Below are positions 10,229 through 19,192 of a stretch of DNA of 64,000 bases, piece after piece; the stretch's first letter is position 1, and each line of letters begins with the position of its first letter. The notes under the pieces were generated by a model, which saw nothing but the letters and a program-made list of their open reading frames with translations, was not told where the DNA came from and searched no databases. The stretch is from positions 2,666,001-2,730,000 of the forward strand of contig NZ_CP049910.1 in NCBI RefSeq assembly GCF_011305995.1. The letters are read 5' to 3'. Origin of the DNA: Diaphorobacter sp. HDW4A. Its GTDB lineage: Bacteria; Pseudomonadota; Gammaproteobacteria; Burkholderiales; Burkholderiaceae_C. Made by a program: the position numbers and the translations under genes.

Positions 10229-10280
10229 CTAACGCCCCAGAGGCACGAATGGCTGACAGGAAAACAACTTGTTTGACAGG

Positions 10281-10319
10281 CAAAAAGTAAGACGGCGTAA
10301 CCAAACTAGCTACGCCGTC
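10281..10319 (-). terminator. Terminator of the azurin gene
   Basis: GACGGCGTA (10291-10299) pairs with TACGCCGTC (10311-10319). Read leftward the 9-bp stem is followed by TTACTTTTTG. It lies 56 bp past the azurin stop codon. Confidence 0.8.
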
Positions 10320-10374
10320 CTGCATTCCGCAAATCCCGCAATTCCGGCGGATGCCGGATGCTCCGCCTGACGGC

Positions 10375-10833
10375 TTACTTCGCCAGCGTCAGCGCGCCCT
10401 TCATGATGCCGGAATGGCCGGGGAACGAGCAAAAGAAAGTGTAGTCGTCACCGGCTTTCAGCTTGCTTACCGCGAAGGTGACCGAGGCCGACTCGCCGCC
10501 GCCGATCAGTTTGGTGTGCGCAATCACACGGGCATCTGCGGGCTTGAGGTAGTCCTTATCCGGGCCGGCGGGAATGCCATCGTTGGCGATGCCCTGCATG
10601 TCGGAGGTCTTGGAGACCACCAGGTTGTGGCCCATGGCGGTCTTGGGCATCTTGCCGACATGCTTGAGCTTCACAGTGAAGTCTTTGCAGGCAGCGGGCA
10701 CGCTGATGGTCTTGGTGTTGAATTGCATGGCGTCATTGCTCTCGACCTCGGCGCTGCAATTGGGCGCAGCAAATGCCGGCACGACGGCAGCGGAAACACA
10801 AGCGACAGCAATCCACTTCAGAAATTTCTTCAT
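10375..10833 (-). CDS. azu: Azurin (periplasmic blue copper protein)
   Basis: Small periplasmic cupredoxin that shuttles electrons in respiratory or detoxifying chains. The 152-residue precursor has a Sec signal peptide (residues 1-22, cleavage AFA-AP) and a mature protein of about 130 residues. All type-1 copper ligands are visible: His69 (MGHNLVV), Cys135 and His140 (FFCSFPGH), and axial Met144. The Cys26/Cys49 pair matches the azurin disulfide. Stand-alone gene with its own terminator, so the redox partner is not indicated by context. Confidence 0.96.
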   Translation of the reverse strand: MKKFLKWIAVACVSAAVVPAFAAPNCSAEVESNDAMQFNTKTISVPAACKDFTVKLKHVGKMPKTAMGHNLVVSKTSDMQGIANDGIPAGPDKDYLKPADARVIAHTKLIGGGESASVTFAVSKLKAGDDYTFFCSFPGHSGIMKGALTLAK

Positions 10834-10986
10834 TTTTGCACTCTATTTGGTCAACAACGGGTGAATACTAGGACTAGCGAGCGCCGTGGATTTTGACTTC
10901 GCTCAAGCATTACCGAATCCACGTCAAGACACTTGGAAGGCTTCAAGGCAAACTGCCGCGACGGCTCGGTTAAGCTTGACCGCGAC

Positions 10987-11571
10987 ATGCCACACACCCT
11001 GAAATCGACCGTCCACAGCGAACTCATCATAAAGAAAAGCCGTTTCATCGGCTGCGTGCAGCCCATGACCGACCGCGCAAGCGCACAAGCAGTGGTCGAT
11101 GGCCTGCGCGCTGAACACCCCGGGGCGGCCCATGTCTGCTGGGCATTGCTGGCGGGCGGACAATCCGCCGCGGTGGATGACGGCGAGCCCAGCGGCACCG
11201 CCGGGCGCCCGATGCTCGACGTGCTGCGCCATCAGGATCTGGAAGGCGTGCTCGCCACCGTCGTGCGCTACTTTGGCGGAGTGAAGCTCGGCGCAGGCGG
11301 ACTGGTACGCGCCTATACCGACAGCGTGGCCCAGGCGCTGCTCAAGGCCGAAAAGATCGAGCGCCAGGTGATGGCCGAACTCGAATGCACCCTGCCCTAT
11401 GCGCAGGAAGGCCTGCTGCGCCGCGAGGTCGAGGCCAGCGGTGCGCAGTTGCTCGAGGTATCCCACGGCAGCCAGGTCATCGCCCGCCTGAAGATGCCGA
11501 AGTCCATCGCAGCAGATTTCAGGCAGCGGCTGAACGATCTCACACAGGGTCGCATCGGCTGGCTGGACTGA
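10987..11571 (+). CDS. IMPACT/YigZ family protein
   Basis: Member of the UPF0029/IMPACT family (YigZ in E. coli), with an N-terminal IMPACT domain and a C-terminal DUF1949-like ferredoxin fold. Seen: IKKSRFIGCV at the start, DDGEPSGTAGRPML, and VVRYFGGVKLGAGGLVRAY, the family signature. Eukaryotic homologues act on translational control; the bacterial role is unproven. 194 residues from the ATG at 10987, which fits the family start (MPHTLKSTVHSELIIKKSR). An ATG at 10933 would add an unconserved leader. Confidence 0.9.
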   Translation: MPHTLKSTVHSELIIKKSRFIGCVQPMTDRASAQAVVDGLRAEHPGAAHVCWALLAGGQSAAVDDGEPSGTAGRPMLDVLRHQDLEGVLATVVRYFGGVKLGAGGLVRAYTDSVAQALLKAEKIERQVMAELECTLPYAQEGLLRREVEASGAQLLEVSHGSQVIARLKMPKSIAADFRQRLNDLTQGRIGWLD

Positions 11572-11662
11572 ACCGGCCTGCGCCTACAGCCCCGCCTGCA
11601 TAGGTCGGGGACACTCGAAGCTCCACCGACCCAGCAAGCAGCAGAGAGAAAGAAACAAGAAC

Positions 11663-13078
11663 ATGAGCGAGACACTGGACACCATCATCATCGGCGCCGG
11701 ATCGGCAGGGCTGTCGGCATTGCGCGAGGTGCGCAAGCGCACAGATCGTTTTCTCATCATCAACGACGGCCCTTGGGGTACGACCTGCGCGCGCGTGGGC
11801 TGCATGCCGTCCAAGCTGCTGATCGAGGCGGCCAACGCATTTGATCACCGCAAGACCTTCGACACCTTCGGCATTCGCGGCGCGGACCAACTGAGCGTGG
11901 ACCTGCCCGCCGTACTGAGCCGGGTGCGCATGCTGCGCGACGGCTTCGTCTCCGGAACTATCAAGGACACCGAAGTCGACGCGACTCAGCAGATCAGTGG
12001 GCGGGCGCAGCTGCTCGGCCCGGACCGCGTCACGGTCAACGGCAAGGAATTCCGCGCCCGCCACATCATCATCGCCACCGGCACCCGTCCGCGCGTCGAT
12101 CCCGCATGGACGGCGTTCGGAGACCGCGTGCTGACCACCGACACCCTATTCGAGCAAACCACGCTCGCGCCGCGCATGGCCGTGCTCGGCCTCGGTCCCG
12201 TGGGTGTCGAGATGGCACAGGCGCTTGCCCGACTGGGCATAACCGTCACGGCCTTCGTGACGCGCAAGGCCACGGCGGGCATCAGCGATCCCAACGTGCT
12301 GAACGCCCTCTGGACCGAACTCGAAAAGGATTTCGCCATCCACATCGGCGAGCGCGCCCGCCTTGCTGCACACAAGAACGGCATCGAGGTCGTCAGCGGT
12401 GACAAGCGGCTCGTCGTCGATCAGGTGCTCGCTGCCAACGGCCGCGTTCCCAATATCGAAGGCCTCGGTCTGGAGACGCTCGGCGTGCCCCTCGAGGAGC
12501 ATGGCCTGCCGCCCTTTGACCGGAACACGCGGCAGATCGGCGATCTGCCAGTGTTCATCGCGGGAGACATCGACCCGGACCGCGCGCTGCTGCACGAGGC
12601 CTCGGACGAAGGGCACATCGCAGGCATGAACACCGCCATCGACGAGCCCCAGCGTTTTCGCCGCCGCACACCGCTGGCCATCAGCTTCTGCCATCCCAAT
12701 GCAGCGGTGGTCGGCAAATCGTGCAAGTCGCTGGCTGAGCAGGACTTTGTCACCGGTGCCATCGACTTCAGCCGCCAGGGCCGCGCCCGCGTCGCGCAGG
12801 AGGACGCCGGGCTGCTCCACGTCTATGCCGATCGCGCCTCGGGACGGCTGCTCGGCGCCGAGATGTGCGCACCCGCCGGGGAGCATTTGGCGCACCTGCT
12901 CGCTCTGGCCATCCACAGCGAGATGACGGTGCAGCAGATGCTGGGCATGCCGATCTACCACCCGGTGCTGGAAGAAGGCCTGCGCACTGCGCTGCGCCGA
13001 GCCGCTGCTCAACTGAACATCAAGACCGACTCTGATCTGGCCTTGTGCGATCTGGGCAATTCTAGCGTGCTGGAATAG
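11663..13078 (+). CDS. Dihydrolipoamide dehydrogenase-like flavoprotein
   Basis: Class I pyridine nucleotide-disulfide oxidoreductase, 471 residues. FAD-binding GAGSAG (11-16), redox pair Cys42/Cys47 in GTTCARVGCMPSK, NAD(P)-binding GLGPVG, second FAD motif FIAGDID, and the C-terminal His-Glu couple (His433, Glu438) in YHPVLEE. It is therefore competent as a dihydrolipoyl dehydrogenase. No 2-oxoacid dehydrogenase subunit lies nearby, so it is a stand-alone copy whose disulfide substrate is unknown. Lies 91 bp after the IMPACT gene and upstream of hipBA. Confidence 0.87.
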   Translation: MSETLDTIIIGAGSAGLSALREVRKRTDRFLIINDGPWGTTCARVGCMPSKLLIEAANAFDHRKTFDTFGIRGADQLSVDLPAVLSRVRMLRDGFVSGTIKDTEVDATQQISGRAQLLGPDRVTVNGKEFRARHIIIATGTRPRVDPAWTAFGDRVLTTDTLFEQTTLAPRMAVLGLGPVGVEMAQALARLGITVTAFVTRKATAGISDPNVLNALWTELEKDFAIHIGERARLAAHKNGIEVVSGDKRLVVDQVLAANGRVPNIEGLGLETLGVPLEEHGLPPFDRNTRQIGDLPVFIAGDIDPDRALLHEASDEGHIAGMNTAIDEPQRFRRRTPLAISFCHPNAAVVGKSCKSLAEQDFVTGAIDFSRQGRARVAQEDAGLLHVYADRASGRLLGAEMCAPAGEHLAHLLALAIHSEMTVQQMLGMPIYHPVLEEGLRTALRRAAAQLNIKTDSDLALCDLGNSSVLE

Positions 13079-13134
13079 CCATAAAGATCATAAAAATACT
13101 CTTTTCACTCAAAAAGCGTATGATAACAAGCATC

Positions 13135-13464
13135 ATGACAGATGCTTTGATTGACTCCCTCACCGCCGCCCGCAAGGCCCAGAAGATCACCCAGGCCGAT
13201 CTCGCGCAACGCGCAGGCCTCTCGCGCATGGCGGTCCAGCGCACGGAAACCGGTGATGTCGACCCGCGCTACTCGACGCTGGTCGAGATGTCCCGCGTGC
13301 TCGGCATGCAGATGATGGCCGTGCCCGCCGATCTCGTGCCCGCGTTGCAGGCCTTTATCCAATCCGGCGGCAAGTTCCTCGGCCAGCCCGTCGGGGCGGA
13401 TGCACCGCCCTCGGTGGTCGATGTCTATGCGGCCGAACCTCTGGGCAAGTACAAGGTCCGCTGA
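13135..13464 (+). CDS. hipB: HipB-like XRE-family antitoxin/repressor
   Basis: DNA-binding partner of the HipA-like kinase encoded 44 bp downstream. 109 residues; XRE helix-turn-helix at about 10-65 (KITQADLAQRAGLSRMAVQRTE) and a C-terminal extension that could contact HipA. The start is ambiguous: ATG at 13135 or 13120. AT-rich DNA upstream (13080-13134) contains ATGAT-N7-ATCAT, a possible autoregulatory operator overlapping the start. HipB proteins typically repress their own operon together with HipA. Confidence 0.85.
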   Translation: MTDALIDSLTAARKAQKITQADLAQRAGLSRMAVQRTETGDVDPRYSTLVEMSRVLGMQMMAVPADLVPALQAFIQSGGKFLGQPVGADAPPSVVDVYAAEPLGKYKVR

Positions 13465-13508
13465 GCACAAAAAACAGCGCCGATACAAACGACAGGAACG
13501 ACACGAAC

Positions 13509-14819
13509 ATGTCCACCTCCATCCGCTACCTGCGCCTGTACATGCACCAGCCCGCAGCATGGGGCGGTGGACGGCGGGCGATTGGCTATCTTTCCCAATA
13601 TGGCGACATCCTGCGTATCTCGTTCGAGAGCGACTACATCGCCGACCCTGATCGCCCCACGCTCTCGCTGAGCTACCGGGGCGGCAACGAGCAGGACACG
13701 CAAAGCATCCTCGCCTCCGCGCGTGACGCCCGCCTGGTGCGCACCGATGGACGCTGGCCGGTCTACTTCCAGAACCTGCTGCCCGAAGGCCACAACCGCG
13801 AGCGCCTCGCGCACGAACGCGGCTGCTCGCCCGACGATGAATTCGAACTGCTGGCAGCCGCCGGGCACGACCTGATGGGTGCGCTCGAGGTCGAGCCCAT
13901 CTCACCCAACGAAGCCATCCCCGAGGTTGTGCGCCATTGGCACACCACGCAGGGGCTGGATGTGCTCGAGCCCGGCTTCGTCGAGTACCCGGTGGCCGAT
14001 GCGGCCTCGCTGCCCGGCATCGTCACCAAGTTCAGCGCCGTGCAGGACGGCCGCCGCTACACCGTGCACCGCAAGGGCGCGGCGGGTAGCGTGATTCTCA
14101 AGTTGCCGACCACGAATCACCCCGATCTGGTGGTCAACGAATACGCGTGCTACCAGCTCTGCAAGGCGCTCGATCTGCAGACGGCCAATGTAGAAATCAT
14201 CACCCGTGAACAAGCCGAGCTGCCCGAGCATGTACCGTTCCACGACATCCTCGCCGTGCAGCGCTTCGACCATCTGCCCGATGGCTCTCGCATCCACATG
14301 GAGGAGTTCAATCAGGCGCTCGGCTACGCGCCCCGCCACAAATACGGCAAGGGCCTGCAGCAGGATTGGCCGACGATGCTGCGCGTGCTCGACCGTCTGA
14401 GCCCCGAGCCGGTGCAAGACACCCGCGAGTTCCTCGCTCGCACCGTCGCTGCCATCCTCATGGGCAACACCGACGCCCACCTCAAAAACTGGGCCCTGAT
14501 CTATCCCGATGGCCGCCAGCCACGCCTCGCCCCGGTCTACGACTGCGTCTGCGTCGCTGCCTTCTTCGACGGCACTTCGGAGCAGCAGTACGCGGTGAAC
14601 AAGGCCATCGACACCACCATGCGCGCCCTCGGCTGGGACGACATGAAGGCGCTCATCAAATCCGCCGGACTGCTGCGGGCATCACGCCACGTCAGCCTGC
14701 TCAAAGAGGTCGTCGCGCAGGCCAAGGCGAAGTGGCCCGCACTGCTGCGCGACGCGCCACCCGCCATGCGGGAGACGGTTCTGGCCCGGCTCGCGGGCGG
14801 CGTTTCTCTGGCGGGCTGA
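13509..14819 (+). CDS. hipA: HipA-like serine/threonine kinase toxin
   Basis: Type II toxin of the HipA family; characterised members phosphorylate aminoacyl-tRNA synthetases such as GltX and cause persistence. 436 residues, full length. N-terminal HipA_N1-like region (GYLSQYGDILRISF), SVILKLPTT as the ATP-binding lysine segment, VQRFDHL, the catalytic loop MGNTDAHLKNW and the metal-binding PVYDCV. All expected catalytic residues are present, so the kinase looks intact. Forms a pair with hipB; the target cannot be read from sequence. Confidence 0.93.
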   Translation: MSTSIRYLRLYMHQPAAWGGGRRAIGYLSQYGDILRISFESDYIADPDRPTLSLSYRGGNEQDTQSILASARDARLVRTDGRWPVYFQNLLPEGHNRERLAHERGCSPDDEFELLAAAGHDLMGALEVEPISPNEAIPEVVRHWHTTQGLDVLEPGFVEYPVADAASLPGIVTKFSAVQDGRRYTVHRKGAAGSVILKLPTTNHPDLVVNEYACYQLCKALDLQTANVEIITREQAELPEHVPFHDILAVQRFDHLPDGSRIHMEEFNQALGYAPRHKYGKGLQQDWPTMLRVLDRLSPEPVQDTREFLARTVAAILMGNTDAHLKNWALIYPDGRQPRLAPVYDCVCVAAFFDGTSEQQYAVNKAIDTTMRALGWDDMKALIKSAGLLRASRHVSLLKEVVAQAKAKWPALLRDAPPAMRETVLARLAGGVSLAG

Positions 14820-14824
14820 TCTGC

Positions 14825-15688
14825 TTATTTCGCCAACGCGAGCTGCATCGTGATGTGCGCAATGCCCGCCTCTTCATACGGCGCGCCCACCACCTCGAAG
14901 GCAGCACGGCGGTAGAAGCCCTCGGCGCTGCACTGCGCATGCAAGATCACCTTGTCGTCGCCGCGCTCGCGCGATGCATCGACCAGTGCGTCCAGAATCG
15001 CCCGCCCCCAACGCTGTCCGCGCAACACGCGCGCGACGGCCATGCGGCCGATGCGGGCCTCGCCGGGCGCGTCCTGCAGCAGGCGACCTGTCGCAACCGG
15101 CATGCCGAGGCGGTTGAACGCGACCGCATGCACCGCAGTTGAATCCAGCGCATCGAGTTCGATGTCGGGCGAGATGCCCTGTTCCTCGATGAACACCGCC
15201 TTGCGCACGGCACTGGCAGCCTCGCCGAGCGTGGCCCAGTCGCCCACCTTGAGCGTGACCATATCGGCCCCGCCCTCGAACTGCAGAATCGTGTCGCGCA
15301 GCAACTGCGGCACGGGGCGCGAGGTCTGCGTGACGGGATCGGCGAACACATAGATCAGCTCGACGGTCACGAGCAGCCGGTCGCCCGCGAAGATACCGCA
15401 TTCGAAACTCAGCGACGAATTGCCCACGCGCGTGCAGCGCATGCCGATGTCAAGCACATCATCCATGCGCGCCGAAGCGTGGTATTCGACGCTAGCCTTC
15501 TTGAGGTAGATGTCACCGCCCAGCGCCTGCATCGTGGCCTCGTAGGGCATGGCGAGCGCGCGCCAGTACTCGGACATGCCGATGTCGGCATAGGTGAGGT
15601 AATGCGCGTTGAAGACGATCTTCTGGATGTCCACTTCGGCCCAGCGCACACGCAGGCGGTGCACGCTACGAAAATCCTGGCGTTTCAT
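14825..15688 (-). CDS. Fused FadM/YbgC-like thioesterase and GNAT acetyltransferase
   Basis: One 287-residue chain carrying two enzyme folds. Residues 1-130: hot-dog thioesterase of the 4HBT/FadM type (RVRWAEVDIQKIVFNAHYLTYAD, with the catalytic Asp in the first motif). Residues 140-287: GNAT domain resembling ElaA (AVRKAVFIEEQGIS, IGRMAVARVLRGQRWGRAILDAL as the acetyl-CoA loop, FYRRAAFEVVG). The ATG at 15688 is chosen because it begins the conserved thioesterase start. Third gene of a leftward operon after a hydratase-fold protein and an esterase. Both domains bind CoA thioesters, but the joint substrate is unknown. Confidence 0.85.
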   Translation of the reverse strand: MKRQDFRSVHRLRVRWAEVDIQKIVFNAHYLTYADIGMSEYWRALAMPYEATMQALGGDIYLKKASVEYHASARMDDVLDIGMRCTRVGNSSLSFECGIFAGDRLLVTVELIYVFADPVTQTSRPVPQLLRDTILQFEGGADMVTLKVGDWATLGEAASAVRKAVFIEEQGISPDIELDALDSTAVHAVAFNRLGMPVATGRLLQDAPGEARIGRMAVARVLRGQRWGRAILDALVDASRERGDDKVILHAQCSAEGFYRRAAFEVVGAPYEEAGIAHITMQLALAK

Positions 15689-15720
15689 GTTCTTGTTCTC
15701 AAAAAATAGGAAAGAAAAAT

Positions 15721-16710
15721 TCAAATGCCGAAAGCTTCGCGCAGCGCGCGCGCGGCATCGGCATGGGCCTGGCGGGCTTCCGGCAACGCTCGGCCCATCT
15801 TGATGAATTCGTGGGTCACACCACGGTAGATTTCCAGATCCACCGTTACACCCGCGAGGCGCAGCTTGTCGGCATAGGCGATGCCCTCATCGACCAGCGG
15901 ATCGAGTTCTGCAAGCCCGATCCACGCAGGTGCAACATCGTCCACATCCGGCGCGAGCAGCGGCGCAAAACGCCAGTCCTCGCGGTCGCTCTTGTTAGGG
16001 ATGTAATTGTCGAAATACCAGCTCACGGCGTCTTCCTCAAGTACAAGGCCGTGCGCAAAGGTCTTGTGCGATTGCGTGTCCTGATGCGCGGTGGTGCCGG
16101 GGTAGAACAGCACCTGCAGCGCAATCGCGATCTGCGCGTCCCGCGCCTGAATCGCGTTGACAGCGGCCAGCGTTCCACCCGCACTGTCGCCACCAACGGC
16201 GAGGCGTTTGCCATCCGCACCAAGCTCCGACGCATGAGCGGCTAGCCATTGCAGTGCATCCCAGGCATCATTGATCGCCACGGGGAACTGGTGTTCGGGC
16301 GAGAGGCGGTAATCGAGGGACACCACCATACAACCCGCCAGCCGCGCAAGCTCACGGCACAGCGTGTCGTGCGTGTTGATGCTGCCGATGGTGAAGCCGC
16401 CGCCGTGCGTGTAGAGCAAGAGCGGCAGATTCGCCTCCAGCGACGGCGCATACAGCCTTGCGGGAATCGCAAAGCCGTCGCGCGCGGGGATGCTGAAGTT
16501 GTCGACGCGCGGCAGCTCGGCCTTGGGGACTTCGAGCACGCCCGAGCCCATTTCATAAAACGCGCGCGCGGCCTCGGACGTGAGCGTGTGCATGGGCGCA
16601 TGCTTGGCGCGCGCCATGCGCTCGATCACATTGCGCATCTGCGGCGTGAGCTGCACGCCCGGGGGAAGCTCTGGAGACAGTGGGTGAGCCGGGGAAGCTG
16701 CGGAATTCAA
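15721..16710 (-). CDS. Alpha/beta hydrolase, hormone-sensitive-lipase family esterase
   Basis: Carboxylesterase of family IV: oxyanion-hole HGGG (YTHGGGFTIG), nucleophile Ser in GGDSAGG, acid in DPLVDEG and His in GVTHEF. 329 residues from a TTG start at 16710 that overlaps the upstream stop codon (TTGA), with AGGA about 8 nt before it, which indicates translational coupling. The next in-frame ATG at 16638 would remove 24 poorly conserved residues. Middle gene of the operon; likely cleaves small acyl esters in the cytoplasm. Confidence 0.88.
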   Translation of the reverse strand: MNSAASPAHPLSPELPPGVQLTPQMRNVIERMARAKHAPMHTLTSEAARAFYEMGSGVLEVPKAELPRVDNFSIPARDGFAIPARLYAPSLEANLPLLLYTHGGGFTIGSINTHDTLCRELARLAGCMVVSLDYRLSPEHQFPVAINDAWDALQWLAAHASELGADGKRLAVGGDSAGGTLAAVNAIQARDAQIAIALQVLFYPGTTAHQDTQSHKTFAHGLVLEEDAVSWYFDNYIPNKSDREDWRFAPLLAPDVDDVAPAWIGLAELDPLVDEGIAYADKLRLAGVTVDLEIYRGVTHEFIKMGRALPEARQAHADAARALREAFGI

Positions 16711-17606
16711 TCTGATTGTCCTGGAAACACGGGAGGCCGGAAATTCACCTGCACCGGCTTAGCGCCCGGCAGGCCTTGGTAAGTCACGATCACGCTCGTG
16801 CCGGCCTTTGGCGGCGTCAGCGGCGAGAACGATCCGAGGCTGATCAGATCGCCCTTTCGCAAGCGCAGATTCTCCTGCTGCAGCGCCCCTGCAAGCCAGA
16901 CCACGGCATTGAGCGGATGCCCAAGAATATCGCTACCCTTGCCGGTCGACAGCACGGCCCCCGTATTGTCCGAGACTTGCACGGCCATTTCGGCCAACGC
17001 CTGCAGCATCACCTGCTGCTGTTCGGAAAACACCGGCGCGCTGATCGGCTCGCCCACCACGCCCAGCCGCGCGCCCACATTGATCGCCGCCACGCCCGCA
17101 CCGTTGAGCGAGCCGGGGTTCTCCACCATCAGGTCGGGCAGCTCGATGAAGGGGATGATCTGGTCAATGTTCTCAAGCACCTCCGCCGGATTGCGGGCCG
17201 CGTTGATGTTCTCGTTCTTCACCCGTACCAGCATGTCGGCCTCGAACAGTGGACGCGCGCCAAACTTCGCCTGCACGGTCACATCATTGGGCAGGATCAT
17301 GCCCTCGTAGAGCACGCCCCACACGGGCTTGTTGGTGCCGAAGCGCTGCTGCACAGCCGGGTTGGTGAGCCCCGCCTTGTAGCCGACCACCTTGCCGCCG
17401 AACTGCCTGGACAGCAGATCGTTGAACCGCGCGCGCGTGCAGGCACCCTCCTCGTCGGTCAGCTTGGCGATGTTGGGCGAAGGTTTCATCGCCACATAGT
17501 TCTGCATGAGCTGGGCCACTTCACCGAAGTTCAGGCACTCCGCCTGCGCGCCTGTCACGCAGAGGACAGCCATGGCCGAGGGGATCAGCGCGGATTTCAG
17601 TTTCAT
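16707..17606 (-). CDS. Exported 2-keto-4-pentenoate hydratase-like protein
   Basis: Fumarylacetoacetase/MhpD-type hydratase fold with an N-terminal signal peptide (MKLKSALIPSAMAVLCVTGAQA then ECLN). Family members hydrate 2-oxopent-4-enoates from meta-cleavage pathways in the cytoplasm. Visible family features include GYKAGLTNPAVQQRFG, the metal-site region FEADMLVRV, PFIELPDLM and GHPLNAVVWLA. The ATG at 17606 is preceded by AGGAGA and starts the signal peptide. First gene of the operon with the esterase and the thioesterase-GNAT fusion. Periplasmic placement of a meta-cleavage hydratase fold is odd, so a different function is possible. Confidence 0.83.
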   Translation of the reverse strand: MKLKSALIPSAMAVLCVTGAQAECLNFGEVAQLMQNYVAMKPSPNIAKLTDEEGACTRARFNDLLSRQFGGKVVGYKAGLTNPAVQQRFGTNKPVWGVLYEGMILPNDVTVQAKFGARPLFEADMLVRVKNENINAARNPAEVLENIDQIIPFIELPDLMVENPGSLNGAGVAAINVGARLGVVGEPISAPVFSEQQQVMLQALAEMAVQVSDNTGAVLSTGKGSDILGHPLNAVVWLAGALQQENLRLRKGDLISLGSFSPLTPPKAGTSVIVTYQGLPGAKPVQVNFRPPVFPGQSD

Positions 17607-17665
17607 GTAGGTCTCCTGTTGTAATCTGCCGCATATCCTAATTCGAACCACCGAGACATCACACC

Positions 17666-18802
17666 ATGGCTTTCATCTACTACGTCACCCAAATCCAGTT
17701 CGAGTACGGCGCGGTCGCCCTGCTGCCCCAAGAGTGCGCACGCACCGGCATCACCCGCCCGCTGGTGGTCACTGATCAGGGCGTGAAGGCTGCGGGCGTG
17801 CTGCAGAAGGTGCTTGATGCGATGCCCGGAATGGCGGTCACGGTGTTCGACCAGACCCCCTCCAACCCCACCGAGGCCGCCGTGCGCGCCGCCGTGGAGC
17901 TGTTCCAAAGCGGCCAGTGCGACGGCCTGATCGCGGTGGGCGGCGGCTCGGCCATCGACTGTGCCAAGGGCATCGCGATTGCCGCCACGCACGAAGGCCC
18001 GCTCAAGACCTACGCCACCATCGAAGGCGGCTCGCCGAAAATCACCGAGCGTGCCGTGCCGCTGCTCGCCGTGCCCACCACCGCCGGCACCGGCAGCGAA
18101 GTAGCACGCGGCGCCATCATCATCGTGGACGATCACCGCAAGCTCGGCTTTCACTCGTGGCACCTCGTGCCCAAGACGGCCATCTGCGATCCCGGCCTGA
18201 CGCTAGGCCTGCCGCCGCAGCTCACCGCCGCCACCGGCATGGACGCGATTGCGCATTGCATGGAAACCTTCATGTCGTCGGCCTTCAACCCGCCCGCCGA
18301 TGGCATCGCGCTGGATGGGTTGGAGCGCGGCTGGAAGCACATTGAAGCCGCCACGCGTGACGGAGCGAACAAGGACGCGCGCCTGAACATGATGAGCGCC
18401 AGCATGCAGGGCGCGATGGCGTTCCAAAAAGGCCTCGGCTGCGTGCATTCGCTGAGCCACAGCCTCGGCGGCGTCAACCCACGTCTGCACCACGGCACGC
18501 TCAACGCCATCTTCCTGCCCGCCGTGACCCGTTTCAACGCCGAGGATGCCAAGGTCAAGGCCGACCGCCGCCTCGAACGCATGGCCCACGCCATGGGACT
18601 GCCTGCGGGCGGCGACGTGGCTGAAGCCGTGCGCGACATGACCGCGCGTCTTGGTCTGCCCACGGGCCTTGCCGCGCTTGGCGTGACCGAGGCAATGTTC
18701 GACGACGTGATCAAGGGCGCACTGGCCGATCACTGCCACAAGACCAATCCGCGCGAAGCCAGCCCCGAGGAATATCGCCAGATGCTGCGCGACTCGATGT
18801 GA
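17666..18802 (+). CDS. Iron-containing alcohol dehydrogenase
   Basis: Group III NAD(P)-dependent alcohol dehydrogenase, 378 residues. NAD-binding GGGSAIDCAKG, VPTTAGTGSEV, and metal ligands spread over GMDAIAHCMET, GCVHSLSHSLGG and PRLHHGTLNA. Would interconvert a primary alcohol or hydroxy-acid and its aldehyde or oxo form in the cytoplasm. Divergent from the hydratase/esterase operon across 59 bp, so the two may share regulation. Substrate not deducible from sequence. Confidence 0.92.
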   Translation: MAFIYYVTQIQFEYGAVALLPQECARTGITRPLVVTDQGVKAAGVLQKVLDAMPGMAVTVFDQTPSNPTEAAVRAAVELFQSGQCDGLIAVGGGSAIDCAKGIAIAATHEGPLKTYATIEGGSPKITERAVPLLAVPTTAGTGSEVARGAIIIVDDHRKLGFHSWHLVPKTAICDPGLTLGLPPQLTAATGMDAIAHCMETFMSSAFNPPADGIALDGLERGWKHIEAATRDGANKDARLNMMSASMQGAMAFQKGLGCVHSLSHSLGGVNPRLHHGTLNAIFLPAVTRFNAEDAKVKADRRLERMAHAMGLPAGGDVAEAVRDMTARLGLPTGLAALGVTEAMFDDVIKGALADHCHKTNPREASPEEYRQMLRDSM

Positions 18803-18853
18803 GTTGAACTCTGTCCGCCATCGCACATCGCGACGGGATCGTGGCCTACACGT

Positions 18854-18916
18854 TGGGTGTCCGCGAATTTGAATACTTCGCCATGTTCAACCACCACATG
18901 AAAGCAAGGACACCCA
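18854..18916 (+). promoter_or_regulatory. Leader inverted repeat that can mask a Shine-Dalgarno
   Basis: TGGGTGTCC (18854-18862) is the exact complement of GGACACCCA (18908-18916). The second arm overlaps the AAGGA ribosome-binding site (18906-18910) of the small exported protein that starts at 18919. A 9-bp stem across a 45-nt loop could hide the site. Structural inference only. Confidence 0.35.
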
Positions 18917-18918
18917 CC

Positions 18919-19173
18919 ATGAAAAAGCTGCTGCTCGCAACGGCCTTCGGCATCTTCGCCACCACATCCGCCTTCGCCCAACTGGGCGCTGCAGCCTCCA
19001 ATGCCGCCGATGCGGCCGAGCACAAGGTCGAGCAAAAGCAGGCCGAAAGCGAAGCCAAGAAGAGCGGCCCGGTCGGCAAGGCGGTGAACAACACCAAGGC
19101 CGAATACCACAAGGCCCAATCCAAGCGCCACACCAAGAAGGCCAAGGCGGCCGTGAAGAAATCGGTGTCCTGA
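18919..19173 (+). CDS. Small exported Ala/Lys-rich protein
   Basis: 84-residue precursor with a clear Sec signal peptide (MKKLLLATAFGIFATTSAFA, cut before Gln21). The 64-residue mature part is highly charged and helical-looking, rich in Ala and Lys (KKSGPVGKAVNNTKAEYHK, then KRHTKKAKAAVKKSVS), with no cysteine. AAGGA lies upstream of the ATG. A strong terminator follows. Probably a periplasmic stress-type or nucleic-acid/envelope-binding protein, but I recognise no family. Confidence 0.7.
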   Translation: MKKLLLATAFGIFATTSAFAQLGAAASNAADAAEHKVEQKQAESEAKKSGPVGKAVNNTKAEYHKAQSKRHTKKAKAAVKKSVS

Positions 19174-19192
19174 GCACCCAGGCAGAGCCCCA

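Noticed and set aside
13080..13136. Strong sigma-70 promoter for hipBA
   Set aside because: TATGAT is present but no -35 at the right distance; only the short inverted repeat is mentioned with hipB.
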